Below are positions 28,326-36,352 of a stretch of DNA of 64,000 nucleotides, piece after piece. Source of the DNA: Chryseobacterium gilvum (GTDB lineage Bacteria; Bacteroidota; Bacteroidia; Flavobacteriales; Weeksellaceae); assembly GCF_025628965.1 (NCBI RefSeq), contig NZ_JAOTEN010000005.1, positions 111,995 through 175,994 on the forward strand, in the 5' to 3' direction. How positions within the stretch are numbered: the first letter of the stretch is position 1; each line of letters begins with the position of its first letter. A program made the position numbers and the translations under genes. The notes beneath the pieces are model-generated. The model was not told where the DNA came from. It was given only the letters and a program-made list of their open reading frames with translations, and ran no database searches.

Positions 28326-28722
28326 TGGAGTTGGAGGGATTCGAACCCTCGTCCAAACAAGCAATACATAAGATTTCTACATGCTTATTCTGCTATTGGT
28401 TTTCGACTGGGGGCAGAGAGCAGACACCCAACTTCCAGCTTATCTTCTGAGGTTTTCGAGTTTTAGCCGAAGCGTCTAAAACCTTATTTCTACATTACTA
28501 TATCTCAGGATCAAACGCCGTAGAACGGAGCATTTGTGAGACATCTTGCTTCCTTACTATCTTCGGGAAAGCGCTTAGAATCTTACTTTATTCGGATTAA
28601 GCTGCAAGAGCGAACTCTTCGTTGCCAGTTAAAAGTGTGTAGCAAGGGATTAAAGAGATCGCGCTACGGTTCTCTGCATGCTTACTTACCCATTGACCTT
28701 GCTGTCGAAACCAGTCAACCCC
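28326..28722 (-). ncRNA. ssrA: Transfer-messenger RNA (tmRNA)
   Basis: tmRNA rescues stalled ribosomes and tags the nascent chain for degradation. On the minus strand the 5' end reads GGGGTTGACTGGTTTCGACAG and the 3' end GGTTCGAATCCCTCCAACTCCA, a T-arm and an acceptor that pairs GGGGTTG with CAACTCC. The tag frame (plus-strand 28597-28626) encodes GNEEFALAA and a TAA stop, ending in the usual ALAA degron. The final CCA is not fully encoded (ACA follows the stem). The tRNA-like ends, the pseudoknot-rich middle and a length of about 397 bases are all typical. Confidence 0.95.
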
Positions 28723-28736
28723 GTAAATAATGACTA

Positions 28737-28744
28737 CAAATATA
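28737..28744 (-). promoter_or_regulatory. -7 box of the ssrA promoter
   Basis: On the minus strand TATATTTG lies 15 bases before the first base of tmRNA, matching TAnnTTTG. Confidence 0.65.
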
Positions 28745-28793
28745 CGAAATTTGTTTAAATTAGATTCATATTGAATTTATAGCATTAAAACGA

Positions 28794-28821
28794 AGATGCC
28801 GGAAATTAATTTCCGGCATCT
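28794..28821 (-). terminator. Terminator-like hairpin after the T9SS type B gene
   Basis: A 13-base stem AGATGCCGGAAAT / ATTTCCGGCATCT with a two-base centre lies eight bases beyond the stop codon. It is followed by TCGTTTT on the minus strand, a short T tract. Confidence 0.7.
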
Positions 28822-28828
28822 CAAATTA

Positions 28829-31800
28829 TTATTCTCTGTTTTTAAGCAAAATCCAGCCGGATGATTCTACAGGCTTTTTGGTTATTCTGTCCAGCCAAAA
28901 TAACCTGTACCAATACGTGTCGGTCGGAAGAGGTCTTCCAATATATTTTCCATCCCAAATCGGAGTTTTTGAAGTCGGCTTAAAAATAACCTTGCCGTAC
29001 TTGTCAAAAATATTTCCGTCAAAATTTCCGTATTTACTGATTTCACTAAAATCAATTACATCATTGATCCCGTCGCTGTTCGGAGTGATGACGTTAGACA
29101 TGAAAAACGTATAGTATTCTGTACTTGAATCACAGGCAGCGCCTCTGTTTCTCACTTTGATGGTATACTGCGTATTTCTGAAAATATTGGTGAAAACGTT
29201 TGATGACTGCCAAGTTATTCCGCCATCAATTGAGTATTCCAAAGCGGTATTTCCGCTGTTTTTTACATTGATTGTCAAAGTATTGTTGTTATATACCACT
29301 TCAGTAATTTCTGGTGTAACAATATAAGAAACAATGGCTGTAAATGTTTTCGAACAGACTCCATTACTTATGGTTACGGTATAAGTCCCCGCTGTAGAAG
29401 TGCTGATTGTTTGTGTGGTGGCTCCTGTACTCCATACATACGTGTAGTTTGTACCTGATCCTGCGTCTAATATAGTGGTGTCGCCTTTACATATTTCAAT
29501 ATTGTGCAAAGAAGAAGAAATGTCAGGAACAACATTAATGGTAATGGTTGCAGCGGTTTGTGCAGCGCATCCGTTTGTTCCGACGCCGGTTACGGTATAA
29601 GTCGTTGTGGAGTTTGGTGCAACCGTCTGAATGTTTCCGCTTCCTGTTAATCCGGTCCAGGTGTAAGTGGCGGCTCCAGAAGCTGTTAGTGTTATAGACT
29701 GCCCTTTACAGATGGTAAGATTGGGGGCTGTAACCGTTATGGAAGGTGGTGTGGTATTCTTAAGAACAGTCACTGAAGCCTGTTTTGTGCATCCTTGTGG
29801 AGTAGGGCTTGTAATAGTAAGCGTATAAGTTCCGCCGTTATTAATGGTCGGTGTTAAAGTATTGGCTCCTGAAACGATGTTTCCGCCACCGGTTGCCGTC
29901 CATAAAAAAGTCGATCCGGCCTGATAAACTGAAGTTGAAGCATTTAGCACAATCTGTGGAGTAGTACAGGTAATCTGTGCAGGTGGAGCAATATTAATTG
30001 TAATGGCAGGATCCATAATAACGGTGACCGATTTTTGGTACTGACATCCGCTTGGAGTTGTAACGGTTACCGTATAAATTCCTCCGTTTGTAACGGTATT
30101 GATTGTTCCATTAACGCCATTGGACCAAGAAAATGTGTTTCCCGTACCGGTTGCAGTTGCGGTCAATGTAGTGGAATTTCCTTGGCAAAAAGTTAAATTT
30201 CCACTGATTTGCGCATTGGGATCTGTTCCGGCAGCTATAGTTATAGAAACAGGATCACTCGTACATGTCCCGTTATTATTGGTTAAAGTATAAGTCCCGG
30301 CGCTGGAAACAATGATGCTTTGCGTAGTTTGTCCGTTTGACCAAACATTTCCGGTAGCTAAATTTGAGGTTAATGTTACGGTATTTCCATTACAAATTGC
30401 CGTTGCTGAAGCAGTAATAACCGGCAGCGGCTTTGGATTGACAATTAATTGCAATTGAGCAACTTTAGAGCAGGTTGCAGATTTTACCCGAACATAAATA
30501 ATGGCATTTCCTGAAATATAGGCAGTTGGTGTTGCAATGGTATTCGTATTTCCGGCTACGGCATCTGCCTGATTTACATAGTAGTCAAATGTTACTCCTG
30601 AAGTGGTACTGATATTGGTTTGTGCGCTTATTAGATTAAATGTTGCTGTTGAAGTCCCCGAACATTGGCTTAAAGTCGAATTCTGCACTACAGGAACAAT
30701 ACCTTGCGTCACGGTAACAGATTTCTGATATTCACAATTGGCCGGTGTTTTTACGGTAACGGTATAAATTCCCGGAGTTGAAGCTGAAATCGTATTTCCG
30801 GTGCTGCCATTTGACCAGGTGTACGTATTTCCTGTTCCGGACGCCGATGCAGTAAGTTGTGCAGGAGATTCACACAAAACCAAATTCCCCGCAATCTGAA
30901 CATTAGGATCGCCCTCTGCAGTAATAGTTATAGATGCAGGTGTGCTTGTACAAAGTCCGTTTGTATTAGTTAAAGTATAGGTTCCTGCTGTTGTCACGGT
31001 AATTGATGGCGTTGTGGCACCGTTTGACCAGGTATTTCCTGTCGGTTGGTTAGAGGTAAGGATTATATTTCCTCCAAAACAAATGGTGTTTGATGAGCTG
31101 GTAATTGCGGGAGCTGCAAGTTGAGTAACAGTAAGCTGCAGTTGAGCAACTTTGGAGCAGGTTGCAGACTTCACCCGGACATAAATAATCGCGTTCCCCG
31201 AAATATATGCTGTAGGAGTTGCAATAGTATTGGTATTTCCTGCAAGAGCATCTGCCTGATTTACATAATAATCAAATGTCACTCCGGAGGTCGTGCTTAT
31301 ATTAGGCTGAGCCGAAGTTAAATTAAAAGTACCCGTTGTCGTATTGGAACATTGGCTCAAAGCAGCATTCTGAACTACAGGAATCACACCCTGTACAACG
31401 GTAACCGATTTCTGATACAGGCAATTGGCAGGTGTTTTTACTGTAACGGTATAAATTCCCGGAGTAGAGGTAGAAATAACATTTCCGGTAGCTCCGGTTG
31501 ACCAGCTATAAGTGTTTCCTGTTCCGTTTGACGAAGCGGTAAGCTGGGTCGGCGACTCGCAAATCGAAAGATTTCCGGCAATCTGTACATTAGGATCTGT
31601 ATCTGAAGCAATCGTTACGGAAGCTTGCGGACTTGTGCAGATTCCATTCGTACTTGTCAGTGTATAAGTTCCTGGGTTGGTTACGGTAATGGATGAAGTT
31701 GTTGCGCCTGTTGACCATGTATTTCCGGTAGCATTGCTTGATGTAAGTGTAACATTTCCGCCGGCACAGATGGTGGTCGCAGAAGCGGTTATGGTTGCCG

Positions 31801-32659
31801 TTAAGCTTTTGTTTTTAAACACTAGAGATCCGGTTTGCCGGCATGCGTTGATGGTCGCGCCCGGATTGTTCGGATCATGATAATTAATGCTGTAATAATA
31901 AGTAGCGATGGTATTTACAGTGGTGGGAGCTGTAATAGGATTGTTTCCTGTCGCCGCATCATTCGCATTGTTAAAATAAGTAACCGTAAAATTGGCATTC
32001 CCGTTCAGGATTCCTGAGCTCAAAGTTGCAAAATTGAAGACCGCCGTATTTCCGCAAATAGAGATTTCTCTGGGTAAATTTATATTGGCACCTGGATTTC
32101 CCGGTGGAATAAAAGGGTTTGGTGCAATGGTAGGGCTGTTGAAGGGAGAGACGAATGTAGCCGTTCCGCCCCAGGTTAAATTAAAGGTAAAAACCGTAGA
32201 AGACCAGTTGTCTAAATAAAGATAATATGTCTGTCCAGCGACCACATCCATATATCTGCAATAAGGAGTGGTGTTTCCTCCTGCAGAAGTAAGATTGGTA
32301 TTGGTCATATTCATTCCCGTACTTCCTAAATCTCCTGAAGCGTTACATCGTATAGGATTGCCTCTGTTGGCGCAGCTTACATTCGGGCCATAAATTGCCC
32401 AGTCGTAATCTACCGCTCCTGCCGGAGTGAGGTTAAAGGTAAGCGTTCCACTGGTGGCAATGGTAAATTTATACCAAACGGAATGATGTTCCCCTGAAGA
32501 TAAACATCCTCCAAGGCTTTCATTTACATTTCCGATTCCGGAAGGGGTGTAGTTAATGTTTGAATTTCCACATACTGTAATAGCAGAACTACAGTCTTCC
32601 TGTGCAAAAAAAGAAATGTAGAAAAATAATAAAAAAGAAAACAGTAGTTTTTTTACCAT
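28829..32659 (-). CDS. Giant repeat-containing T9SS type B (gliding-motility C-terminal) surface protein
   Basis: A 1276-residue exported protein. A signal peptide (VKKLLFSFLLFFYISFFAQ) is followed by a pre-peptidase-like domain (about 20-170) with SVWYKFTIATSGTLTFNL. From about 285 to 890 the protein is made of tandem blocks of about 225 residues containing Ig-like NTWSxGATxxSITV, TPANCxYQKSVTV and VTFDYYVNQADA modules, two complete and one partial. More Ig-like domains follow (QTISTSTAGTYTVTI). The last 90 residues (NVITPNSDGINDV to the end) are the T9SS type B / gliding-motility-associated C-terminal signal. An adhesin-like role is inferred; no catalytic site is seen. The near-identical repeats suggest recent duplication. 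Confidence 0.88.
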   Translation of the reverse strand: MVKKLLFSFLLFFYISFFAQEDCSSAITVCGNSNINYTPSGIGNVNESLGGCLSSGEHHSVWYKFTIATSGTLTFNLTPAGAVDYDWAIYGPNVSCANRGNPIRCNASGDLGSTGMNMTNTNLTSAGGNTTPYCRYMDVVAGQTYYLYLDNWSSTVFTFNLTWGGTATFVSPFNSPTIAPNPFIPPGNPGANINLPREISICGNTAVFNFATLSSGILNGNANFTVTYFNNANDAATGNNPITAPTTVNTIATYYYSINYHDPNNPGATINACRQTGSLVFKNKSLTATITASATTICAGGNVTLTSSNATGNTWSTGATTSSITVTNPGTYTLTSTNGICTSPQASVTIASDTDPNVQIAGNLSICESPTQLTASSNGTGNTYSWSTGATGNVISTSTPGIYTVTVKTPANCLYQKSVTVVQGVIPVVQNAALSQCSNTTTGTFNLTSAQPNISTTSGVTFDYYVNQADALAGNTNTIATPTAYISGNAIIYVRVKSATCSKVAQLQLTVTQLAAPAITSSSNTICFGGNIILTSNQPTGNTWSNGATTPSITVTTAGTYTLTNTNGLCTSTPASITITAEGDPNVQIAGNLVLCESPAQLTASASGTGNTYTWSNGSTGNTISASTPGIYTVTVKTPANCEYQKSVTVTQGIVPVVQNSTLSQCSGTSTATFNLISAQTNISTTSGVTFDYYVNQADAVAGNTNTIATPTAYISGNAIIYVRVKSATCSKVAQLQLIVNPKPLPVITASATAICNGNTVTLTSNLATGNVWSNGQTTQSIIVSSAGTYTLTNNNGTCTSDPVSITIAAGTDPNAQISGNLTFCQGNSTTLTATATGTGNTFSWSNGVNGTINTVTNGGIYTVTVTTPSGCQYQKSVTVIMDPAITINIAPPAQITCTTPQIVLNASTSVYQAGSTFLWTATGGGNIVSGANTLTPTINNGGTYTLTITSPTPQGCTKQASVTVLKNTTPPSITVTAPNLTICKGQSITLTASGAATYTWTGLTGSGNIQTVAPNSTTTYTVTGVGTNGCAAQTAATITINVVPDISSSLHNIEICKGDTTILDAGSGTNYTYVWSTGATTQTISTSTAGTYTVTISNGVCSKTFTAIVSYIVTPEITEVVYNNNTLTINVKNSGNTALEYSIDGGITWQSSNVFTNIFRNTQYTIKVRNRGAACDSSTEYYTFFMSNVITPNSDGINDVIDFSEISKYGNFDGNIFDKYGKVIFKPTSKTPIWDGKYIGRPLPTDTYWYRLFWLDRITKKPVESSGWILLKNRE
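29990..31810 (-). repeat. Tandem coding repeats of about 680 bases within the T9SS type B gene
   Basis: The encoded blocks at about 31130-31810 and 30440-31110 share long identical runs such as GNTNTIATPTAYISGNAI and YVRVKSATCSKVAQLQL, and a partial third block lies at about 29990-30425. The third copy lacks the VNQADA segment. Confidence 0.8.
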
Positions 32660-33023
32660 GAATTTATGTTTTATTAAAATAAATCTTTAAAATCAATGTT
32701 TAAAAAGTATAATGAAATAACAGGCTGATTGCGGTAGCATAAGCATCAAAACATAAATCAGAAATTTACCGTTCTTTTAGTTATTTGGTTTATAGTTTTT
32801 AGTAATTGCAAATCTAAGTAAAATTATAAATACAATAAACATCTGAATATTAATAAAATATTGTTTCTTTTTTTGAATCCTTGGAATGAATTAAACAAAG
32901 AATATAGAGCATCTTTTATGATGTTTACATTGATATTTTGTAATTAAAAAATAATATTCAGCCGAATAATTTGGAATACCAAAAAAAAGTTTTACTTTTG
33001 CAATCCAAAATGAGATGTAATAT
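32660..33023. other. Intergenic stretch with the rpsU promoter
   Basis: This region of 364 bases is very AT-rich and lies between two divergent genes. Apart from the rpsU promoter near its right end I see no gene, repeat or RNA in it. Confidence 0.6.
32971..33000 (+). promoter_or_regulatory. Promoter of rpsU
   Basis: TTG at 32971-32973 and TACTTTTG at 32993-33000 are separated by 19 bases. The rpsU ATG is 24 bases downstream. Confidence 0.75.
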
Positions 33024-33221
33024 ATGTTAATAATCCCGGTAAAAGATGGTGAGTCCATCGACAGAGCACTTAAAAAATATAAGAGAAAATTTGATAAAAC
33101 TGGTACAGTTCGTCAGTTAAGATCAAGACAGCAGTTTATCAAGCCTTCTGTAACCCTTAGACAAGCCAGATTAAAAGCGGCTTATAAGCAAAGAGGTTTA
33201 AGCAAGGAAGAGCAGGCTTAA
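33024..33221 (+). CDS. rpsU: 30S ribosomal protein S21
   Basis: A 65-residue small-subunit ribosomal protein. The N-terminus reads MLIIPVKDGESIDRALKKYK, the S21 opening, followed by the basic FDKTGTVRQLRSRQ and a Lys/Arg-rich helix. It binds 16S rRNA near the anti-Shine-Dalgarno region in the assembled 30S. The gene stands directly after a strong promoter and before the recombinase gene. Confidence 0.96.
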   Translation: MLIIPVKDGESIDRALKKYKRKFDKTGTVRQLRSRQQFIKPSVTLRQARLKAAYKQRGLSKEEQA

Positions 33222-33303
33222 GAATTTTCTTGAAAAACATACATTATCACTTCTTAAATAATTATATTTGAGAAGTGATTTTTGTTTATATCATATGATA
33301 ATT

Positions 33304-34191
33304 ATGCACGAAAAATTCTTAGAGTATCTGCAGTTTGAGAAGAGGTATTCTCCTCACACCATCACAAGTTACCGGAAAGATCTTGAGGATTTTTGCCATT
33401 TTTATCTTGATACCGAATCTTCAGAAGATATTTCCAGGGCCGATAAAAAGATAATCAGAAATTTTATTGCAGATCTCAGCGAAAAAAATATTTCCAAAAG
33501 AAGTATCAACAGGAAGCTGTCTTCTCTTCGTAGCTTCTATCTTTTCCTTTTAAAATTAGGAGAAATCAAAGTTTCCCCTGTGGAAAGCATTCCATCCTTA
33601 AAGTTTTATCCTGAAAAACAGATTCCTATGTCGAAGGAAGAGATGATCACTCTACAAACCAAAATTCAAGATGAAAAAACTGATATTCTCGACCAGTGCA
33701 TCGTAGAACTTTTATACCAGACCGGAATCCGAAAAGCAGAGCTTTGTGGCTTAATATTTGAAAGCGTACATATAGAAGAAAGACAGCTGAAGATTCTGGG
33801 TAAAGGAAATAAAGAAAGATACATCCCCATCTCAAAAGATCTTGCAGAGATCCTTGCAAACTATTTGAAAATACGAAAGCCGTTGGAAGAGTATGCGTCC
33901 TATTTCTTTGTCAATAAGAAGGGCAAAAAACTGACGGAAAAGTTTGTCTATTTAATAGTTAATAAGTACCTTAGTCTTGTTACTTCTAAAGAAAAAAAGA
34001 GCCCGCATATCCTGAGACACAGTTTTGCAACACACGTTTTGGATAACGGGGCCGAGATTTCAAAAGTAAAAAAAATATTAGGACATTCAAGCCTTGCAAG
34101 CACACAGGTGTACACGAATGCCAATATAGAACAGTTGAAAAAAGTGTTTAATCAGGCTCATCCAAGAGCAATTAAAAAAGAAGAATTATGA
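33304..34191 (+). CDS. xerC: XerC-type tyrosine recombinase
   Basis: A 295-residue recombinase of the type that resolves chromosome dimers at dif. An N-terminal SAM-like core-binding domain (FLEYLQFEKRYSPHTITSY, about residues 4-90) precedes the catalytic domain with the Arg in YQTGIRKAELCG, a Lys-bearing beta turn in LGKGNKERYIP, HILRHSFATH with the His and second Arg, LGHSSLASTQVYT with the second His and the tyrosine nucleophile. I chose the ATG at 33304 (MHEKFLEYL); the open frame extends to 33268 with residues unlike the family. It overlaps the next gene by four bases. A cellular XerC/XerD is more likely than a mobile-element integrase because of the housekeeping context. Confidence 0.9.
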   Translation: MHEKFLEYLQFEKRYSPHTITSYRKDLEDFCHFYLDTESSEDISRADKKIIRNFIADLSEKNISKRSINRKLSSLRSFYLFLLKLGEIKVSPVESIPSLKFYPEKQIPMSKEEMITLQTKIQDEKTDILDQCIVELLYQTGIRKAELCGLIFESVHIEERQLKILGKGNKERYIPISKDLAEILANYLKIRKPLEEYASYFFVNKKGKKLTEKFVYLIVNKYLSLVTSKEKKSPHILRHSFATHVLDNGAEISKVKKILGHSSLASTQVYTNANIEQLKKVFNQAHPRAIKKEEL

Positions 34192-34478
34192 AGATTTCAG
34201 TACAATCAATCGGGTTAACTCCACACGAACCGTTAGAGTCTCACATCGAAAAAAAAGTAAGCAAACTTGAAACATTTTATGATAAAATTCTGGAGTGCAA
34301 AGTATTGCTAAAAGTTGAAAACCATTCGGATAAGGCAAATAAAAATGCGGAACTTATTCTGGTCGTGCCCGGTGAAGATATTGTTGTAAAAAAGACGTCG
34401 GCTTCTTTCGAAGAAAGTTTAGATATGTGCGTTGATGCCGCTAAGAAACTGTTAATCAAGAAAAAAGAATTAGCTTAA
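34188..34478 (+). CDS. raiA: Ribosome-associated hibernation/translation-inhibitor factor (HPF/RaiA family, short form)
   Basis: A 96-residue HPF/YfiA-type protein with the beta-alpha-beta-beta-beta-alpha pattern: MKISVQSIGLTPHEPLESHI, LECKVLLKVENHSDKANKNAEL, then the C-terminal helix SFEESLDMCVDAAKKLL. Such factors bind the decoding centre of idle ribosomes in stationary phase. It overlaps xerC by four bases (ATGA), so it is translationally coupled; the pair is common in Bacteroidota. There is no long HPF C-terminal domain. Confidence 0.9.
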   Translation: MKISVQSIGLTPHEPLESHIEKKVSKLETFYDKILECKVLLKVENHSDKANKNAELILVVPGEDIVVKKTSASFEESLDMCVDAAKKLLIKKKELA

Positions 34479-34507
34479 AAATTTAAATTAAAAAAGTCAA
34501 TAAAAAG

Positions 34508-34539
34508 TTTGAGATTTCAAAAAATCTATTCTATATTTG
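34508..34539 (+). promoter_or_regulatory. Promoter of the tRNA cluster
   Basis: TTTG at 34508-34511 and TATATTTG at 34532-34539 are separated by 20 bases, upstream of the first tRNA at 34585. Confidence 0.75.
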
Positions 34540-34584
34540 CACTCGCAAAAAGGAATATCGATCTTTTGAAATCTTTTTTATTTT

Positions 34585-34658
34585 GCCTCCATAGCTCAGC
34601 TGGCCAGAGCACGTGATTTGTAATCTCGGGGTCGTGGGTTCGAATCCCTCTGGAGGCT
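34585..34658 (+). tRNA. tRNA-Thr (TGT), copy 1
   Basis: The acceptor GCCTCCA pairs with TGGAGGC, the anticodon loop TTTGTAA holds TGT, and the T arm reads GGGTTCGAATCCC. Length 74, CCA not encoded. Confidence 0.95.
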
Positions 34659-34677
34659 CAATTAATATACAATGTCT

Positions 34678-34758
34678 GGGAAGATTCCAGAGTGGCTAAA
34701 TGGGACTGACTGTAACTCAGTTGCTTCGGCTTCGCAGGTTCGAATCCTGCTCTTCCCA
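34678..34758 (+). tRNA. tRNA-Tyr (GTA), copy 1
   Basis: The acceptor GGGAAGA pairs with TCTTCCC, the anticodon is GTA in the loop CTGTAAC, and the long variable arm (TTGCTTCGGCTTCG region) is that of a class II tRNA. Length 81. Confidence 0.95.
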
Positions 34759-34778
34759 CATTTATATTAAAAAAAGTC

Positions 34779-34809
34779 TTGCATTTCTTACTTGCTTTTT
34801 GTAGGTTTG
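34779..34809 (+). promoter_or_regulatory. Internal promoter before tRNA-Gly copy 1
   Basis: TTG at 34779-34781 and TAGGTTTG at 34802-34809, spacing 20, lie in the Tyr-Gly spacer. The same arrangement is kept in the second trio, which supports it. Confidence 0.6.
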
Positions 34810-34842
34810 CAGACCGTTACCAATAATTTTGGAAACAAAATT

Positions 34843-34915
34843 GCGGAAGTAGCTCAGTTGGTAGAGCGTCAGCCTTCCAAGCTGAATGTCGCGAGTTCGA
34901 CCCTCGTCTTCCGCT
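34843..34915 (+). tRNA. tRNA-Gly (TCC), copy 1
   Basis: The acceptor GCGGAAG pairs with CTTCCGC, the anticodon loop CTTCCAA holds TCC, and the T arm is CGAGTTCGACCCTCG. Length 73. Confidence 0.95.
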
Positions 34916-34922
34916 CAATAAG

Positions 34923-34952
34923 AATCACACTGTAAAAGGGTGATTTTTTTTT
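34923..34952 (+). terminator. Terminator after the first tRNA trio
   Basis: Stem AATCAC / GTGATT, extended by CT/AG inside, and a T run directly after tRNA-Gly. Confidence 0.75.
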
Positions 34953-35013
34953 AAACTGCTGAAAAATGTAGAGTAGAGTTTCTCTGTTATTTTCAGACCG
35001 GATAATTTAAAAT

Positions 35014-35087
35014 GCCTCCATAGCTCAGCTGGCCAGAGCACGTGATTTGTAATCTCGGGGTCGTGGGTTCGAATCCCTCTGGAGGCT
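35014..35087 (+). tRNA. tRNA-Thr (TGT), copy 2
   Basis: Same sequence as copy 1: acceptor GCCTCCA/TGGAGGC, anticodon TGT, length 74. Confidence 0.95.
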
Positions 35088-35107
35088 CTATTTTAATATA
35101 AACATGA

Positions 35108-35188
35108 GGGAAGATTCCAGAGTGGCTAAATGGGACTGACTGTAACTCAGTTGCTTCGGCTTCGCAGGTTCGAATCCTGCTCTTCCCA
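35108..35188 (+). tRNA. tRNA-Tyr (GTA), copy 2
   Basis: Same sequence as copy 1, with the class II variable arm and anticodon GTA, length 81. Confidence 0.95.
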
Positions 35189-35210
35189 CAGTTTATATTA
35201 AGAAAAAAAC

Positions 35211-35241
35211 TTGCAAACATAAAAGGTTTTTCCTAAGTTTG
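35211..35241 (+). promoter_or_regulatory. Internal promoter before tRNA-Gly copy 2
   Basis: TTG at 35211-35213 and TAAGTTTG at 35234-35241, spacing 20, at the same place as in the first trio. Confidence 0.6.
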
Positions 35242-35275
35242 CACAGCGTTTACCAATAATTTTGGAAACAAAATT

Positions 35276-35348
35276 GCGGAAGTAGCTCAGTTGGTAGAGC
35301 GTCAGCCTTCCAAGCTGAATGTCGCGAGTTCGACCCTCGTCTTCCGCT
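35276..35348 (+). tRNA. tRNA-Gly (TCC), copy 2
   Basis: Same sequence as copy 1: acceptor GCGGAAG/CTTCCGC, anticodon TCC, length 73. Confidence 0.95.
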
Positions 35349-35355
35349 CAACAAG

Positions 35356-35380
35356 ATCACGCTGCAGAGTGTGATTTTTT
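35356..35380 (+). terminator. Terminator-like hairpin after the second tRNA trio
   Basis: Stem ATCAC/GTGAT, extended by GCT/AGT with a GCAG loop, and six T. It lies only eight bases before the next tRNA, so that tRNA depends on read-through or processing. Confidence 0.6.
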
Positions 35381-35387
35381 GTTTAAG

Positions 35388-35459
35388 GCCGACTTAGCTC
35401 AGCGGTAGAGTGCTTCCTTGGTAAGGAAGAGGTCACGGGTTCAAGTCCCGTAGTTGGCT
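35388..35459 (+). tRNA. tRNA-Thr (GGT)
   Basis: The acceptor GCCGACT pairs with AGTTGGC (one G-T), the anticodon loop TTGGTAA holds GGT, and the T arm is CGGGTTCAAGTCCCG. Length 72. It is a second threonine isoacceptor next to the TGT copies. Confidence 0.95.
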
Positions 35460-35466
35460 CAGATTT

Positions 35467-35493
35467 ATCCCGATTCTTTTCGGGATTTTTTTT
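35467..35493 (+). terminator. Terminator of the tRNA cluster
   Basis: Stem ATCCCG / CGGGAT with an ATTCTTTT loop and a long T run, eight bases after tRNA-Thr(GGT). Confidence 0.85.
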
Positions 35494-35671
35494 GTTTAAA
35501 GCATACCAAATAACTACTATAAATCGGTATTGGCATTTTCGCAGATCCTGTCCTGAAATAATTCAAACTCAGATTGTCAAATTAAAATTTAATTAAAACT
35601 AACCCGTGATTAGTATAATCGTTACGGAATCCTATTAATTTTGATTAATTTCGTAATTAAATATACTGTTG

Positions 35672-36352
35672 ATGAATATCCTTTTATTGGAAGACGATCT
35701 TATCCTTTCTGCCGAGCTCTGCAAGTTCTTGGAGGCAAATCATTTTGCCTGTGACAAAATTTATGATGGGGATACTTTTCTCCGACAGATTAAAGACAAT
35801 ACCTATAATCTGTATTTGCTGGATATTAATGTACCGAAAATAAATGGTTTAGACGTCTGTCAAACCATTCGTTCTTTTGATAAAAACACACCCATTATCA
35901 TCATTTCAGCATATGGCGACCTTGCCGATAAAAAAGATGCGTTCACACGACTTGCGGATGATTATCTGGTGAAACCGTTTCAGTTTGAAGAACTACTTCT
36001 GAGAATCAACTCTCTTTTAAGAAGAAAATCTCCTTCCGACAATTCAGATCAGGAAATCATCAGAATCGATGATCTTATTATCAATAAGACCGAACAGAAA
36101 GTGTACCGAGCCGGGAACGAAATTGCACTTACCCTGAAGGAATTTCAGTTACTGGCGTATCTTGCAGAAGCACAGGGAAGAACGGTTTCTAAGCAGCAGA
36201 TTACAGAAAACGTGTGGGAGCATAATTTTAACACCAATACCAATACGGTTGAGGTATATATTAATTTTTTAAGAAAAAAGATAGATAAAGATTTTAAAGT
36301 GAAGCTGATACACACACGTTCCGGATTCGGATATTACCTAAATCCTTTATAG
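35672..36352 (+). CDS. OmpR/PhoB-type response regulator
   Basis: A 226-residue two-component response regulator. The receiver domain has the acidic pair in LLEDD, the phospho-accepting Asp at about 51 in YLLDINVPKINGLDV, and the conserved Lys in DDYLVKPFQFEELL. The C-terminal winged helix (about 130-226) has the OmpR pattern ALTLKEFQLLAYL and NTVEVYINFLRKKID. I chose the ATG at 35672; a TTG three bases upstream is in frame. Its stop codon directly abuts the kinase ATG, so the pair is co-translated. Confidence 0.93.
   Translation: MNILLLEDDLILSAELCKFLEANHFACDKIYDGDTFLRQIKDNTYNLYLLDINVPKINGLDVCQTIRSFDKNTPIIIISAYGDLADKKDAFTRLADDYLVKPFQFEELLLRINSLLRRKSPSDNSDQEIIRIDDLIINKTEQKVYRAGNEIALTLKEFQLLAYLAEAQGRTVSKQQITENVWEHNFNTNTNTVEVYINFLRKKIDKDFKVKLIHTRSGFGYYLNPL

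Larger units (their letters stand above)
34585..35348 (+). repeat. Tandem duplication of a Thr-Tyr-Gly tRNA unit
   Basis: The trio 34585-34915 is repeated at 35014-35348. The tRNA sequences are the same in both units, and the stretch CCAATAATTTTGGAAACA precedes both tRNA-Gly genes. The other spacer bases have diverged slightly. Confidence 0.9.

Noticed and set aside
28253..28730. Two plus-strand open frames of 64-65 codons
   Set aside because: Both overlap the tmRNA gene on the opposite strand and reflect its structure, not protein coding.
33304..34191. Tyrosine recombinase as a sign of an integrated element
   Set aside because: It is coupled to a hibernation factor and rpsU, has the XerC domain pattern, and there are no phage or conjugation genes or attachment repeats beside the nearby tRNAs.
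34993..35220. 75-codon minus-strand frame
   Set aside because: It covers tRNA-Thr and tRNA-Tyr copy 2 and is a shadow of those genes.
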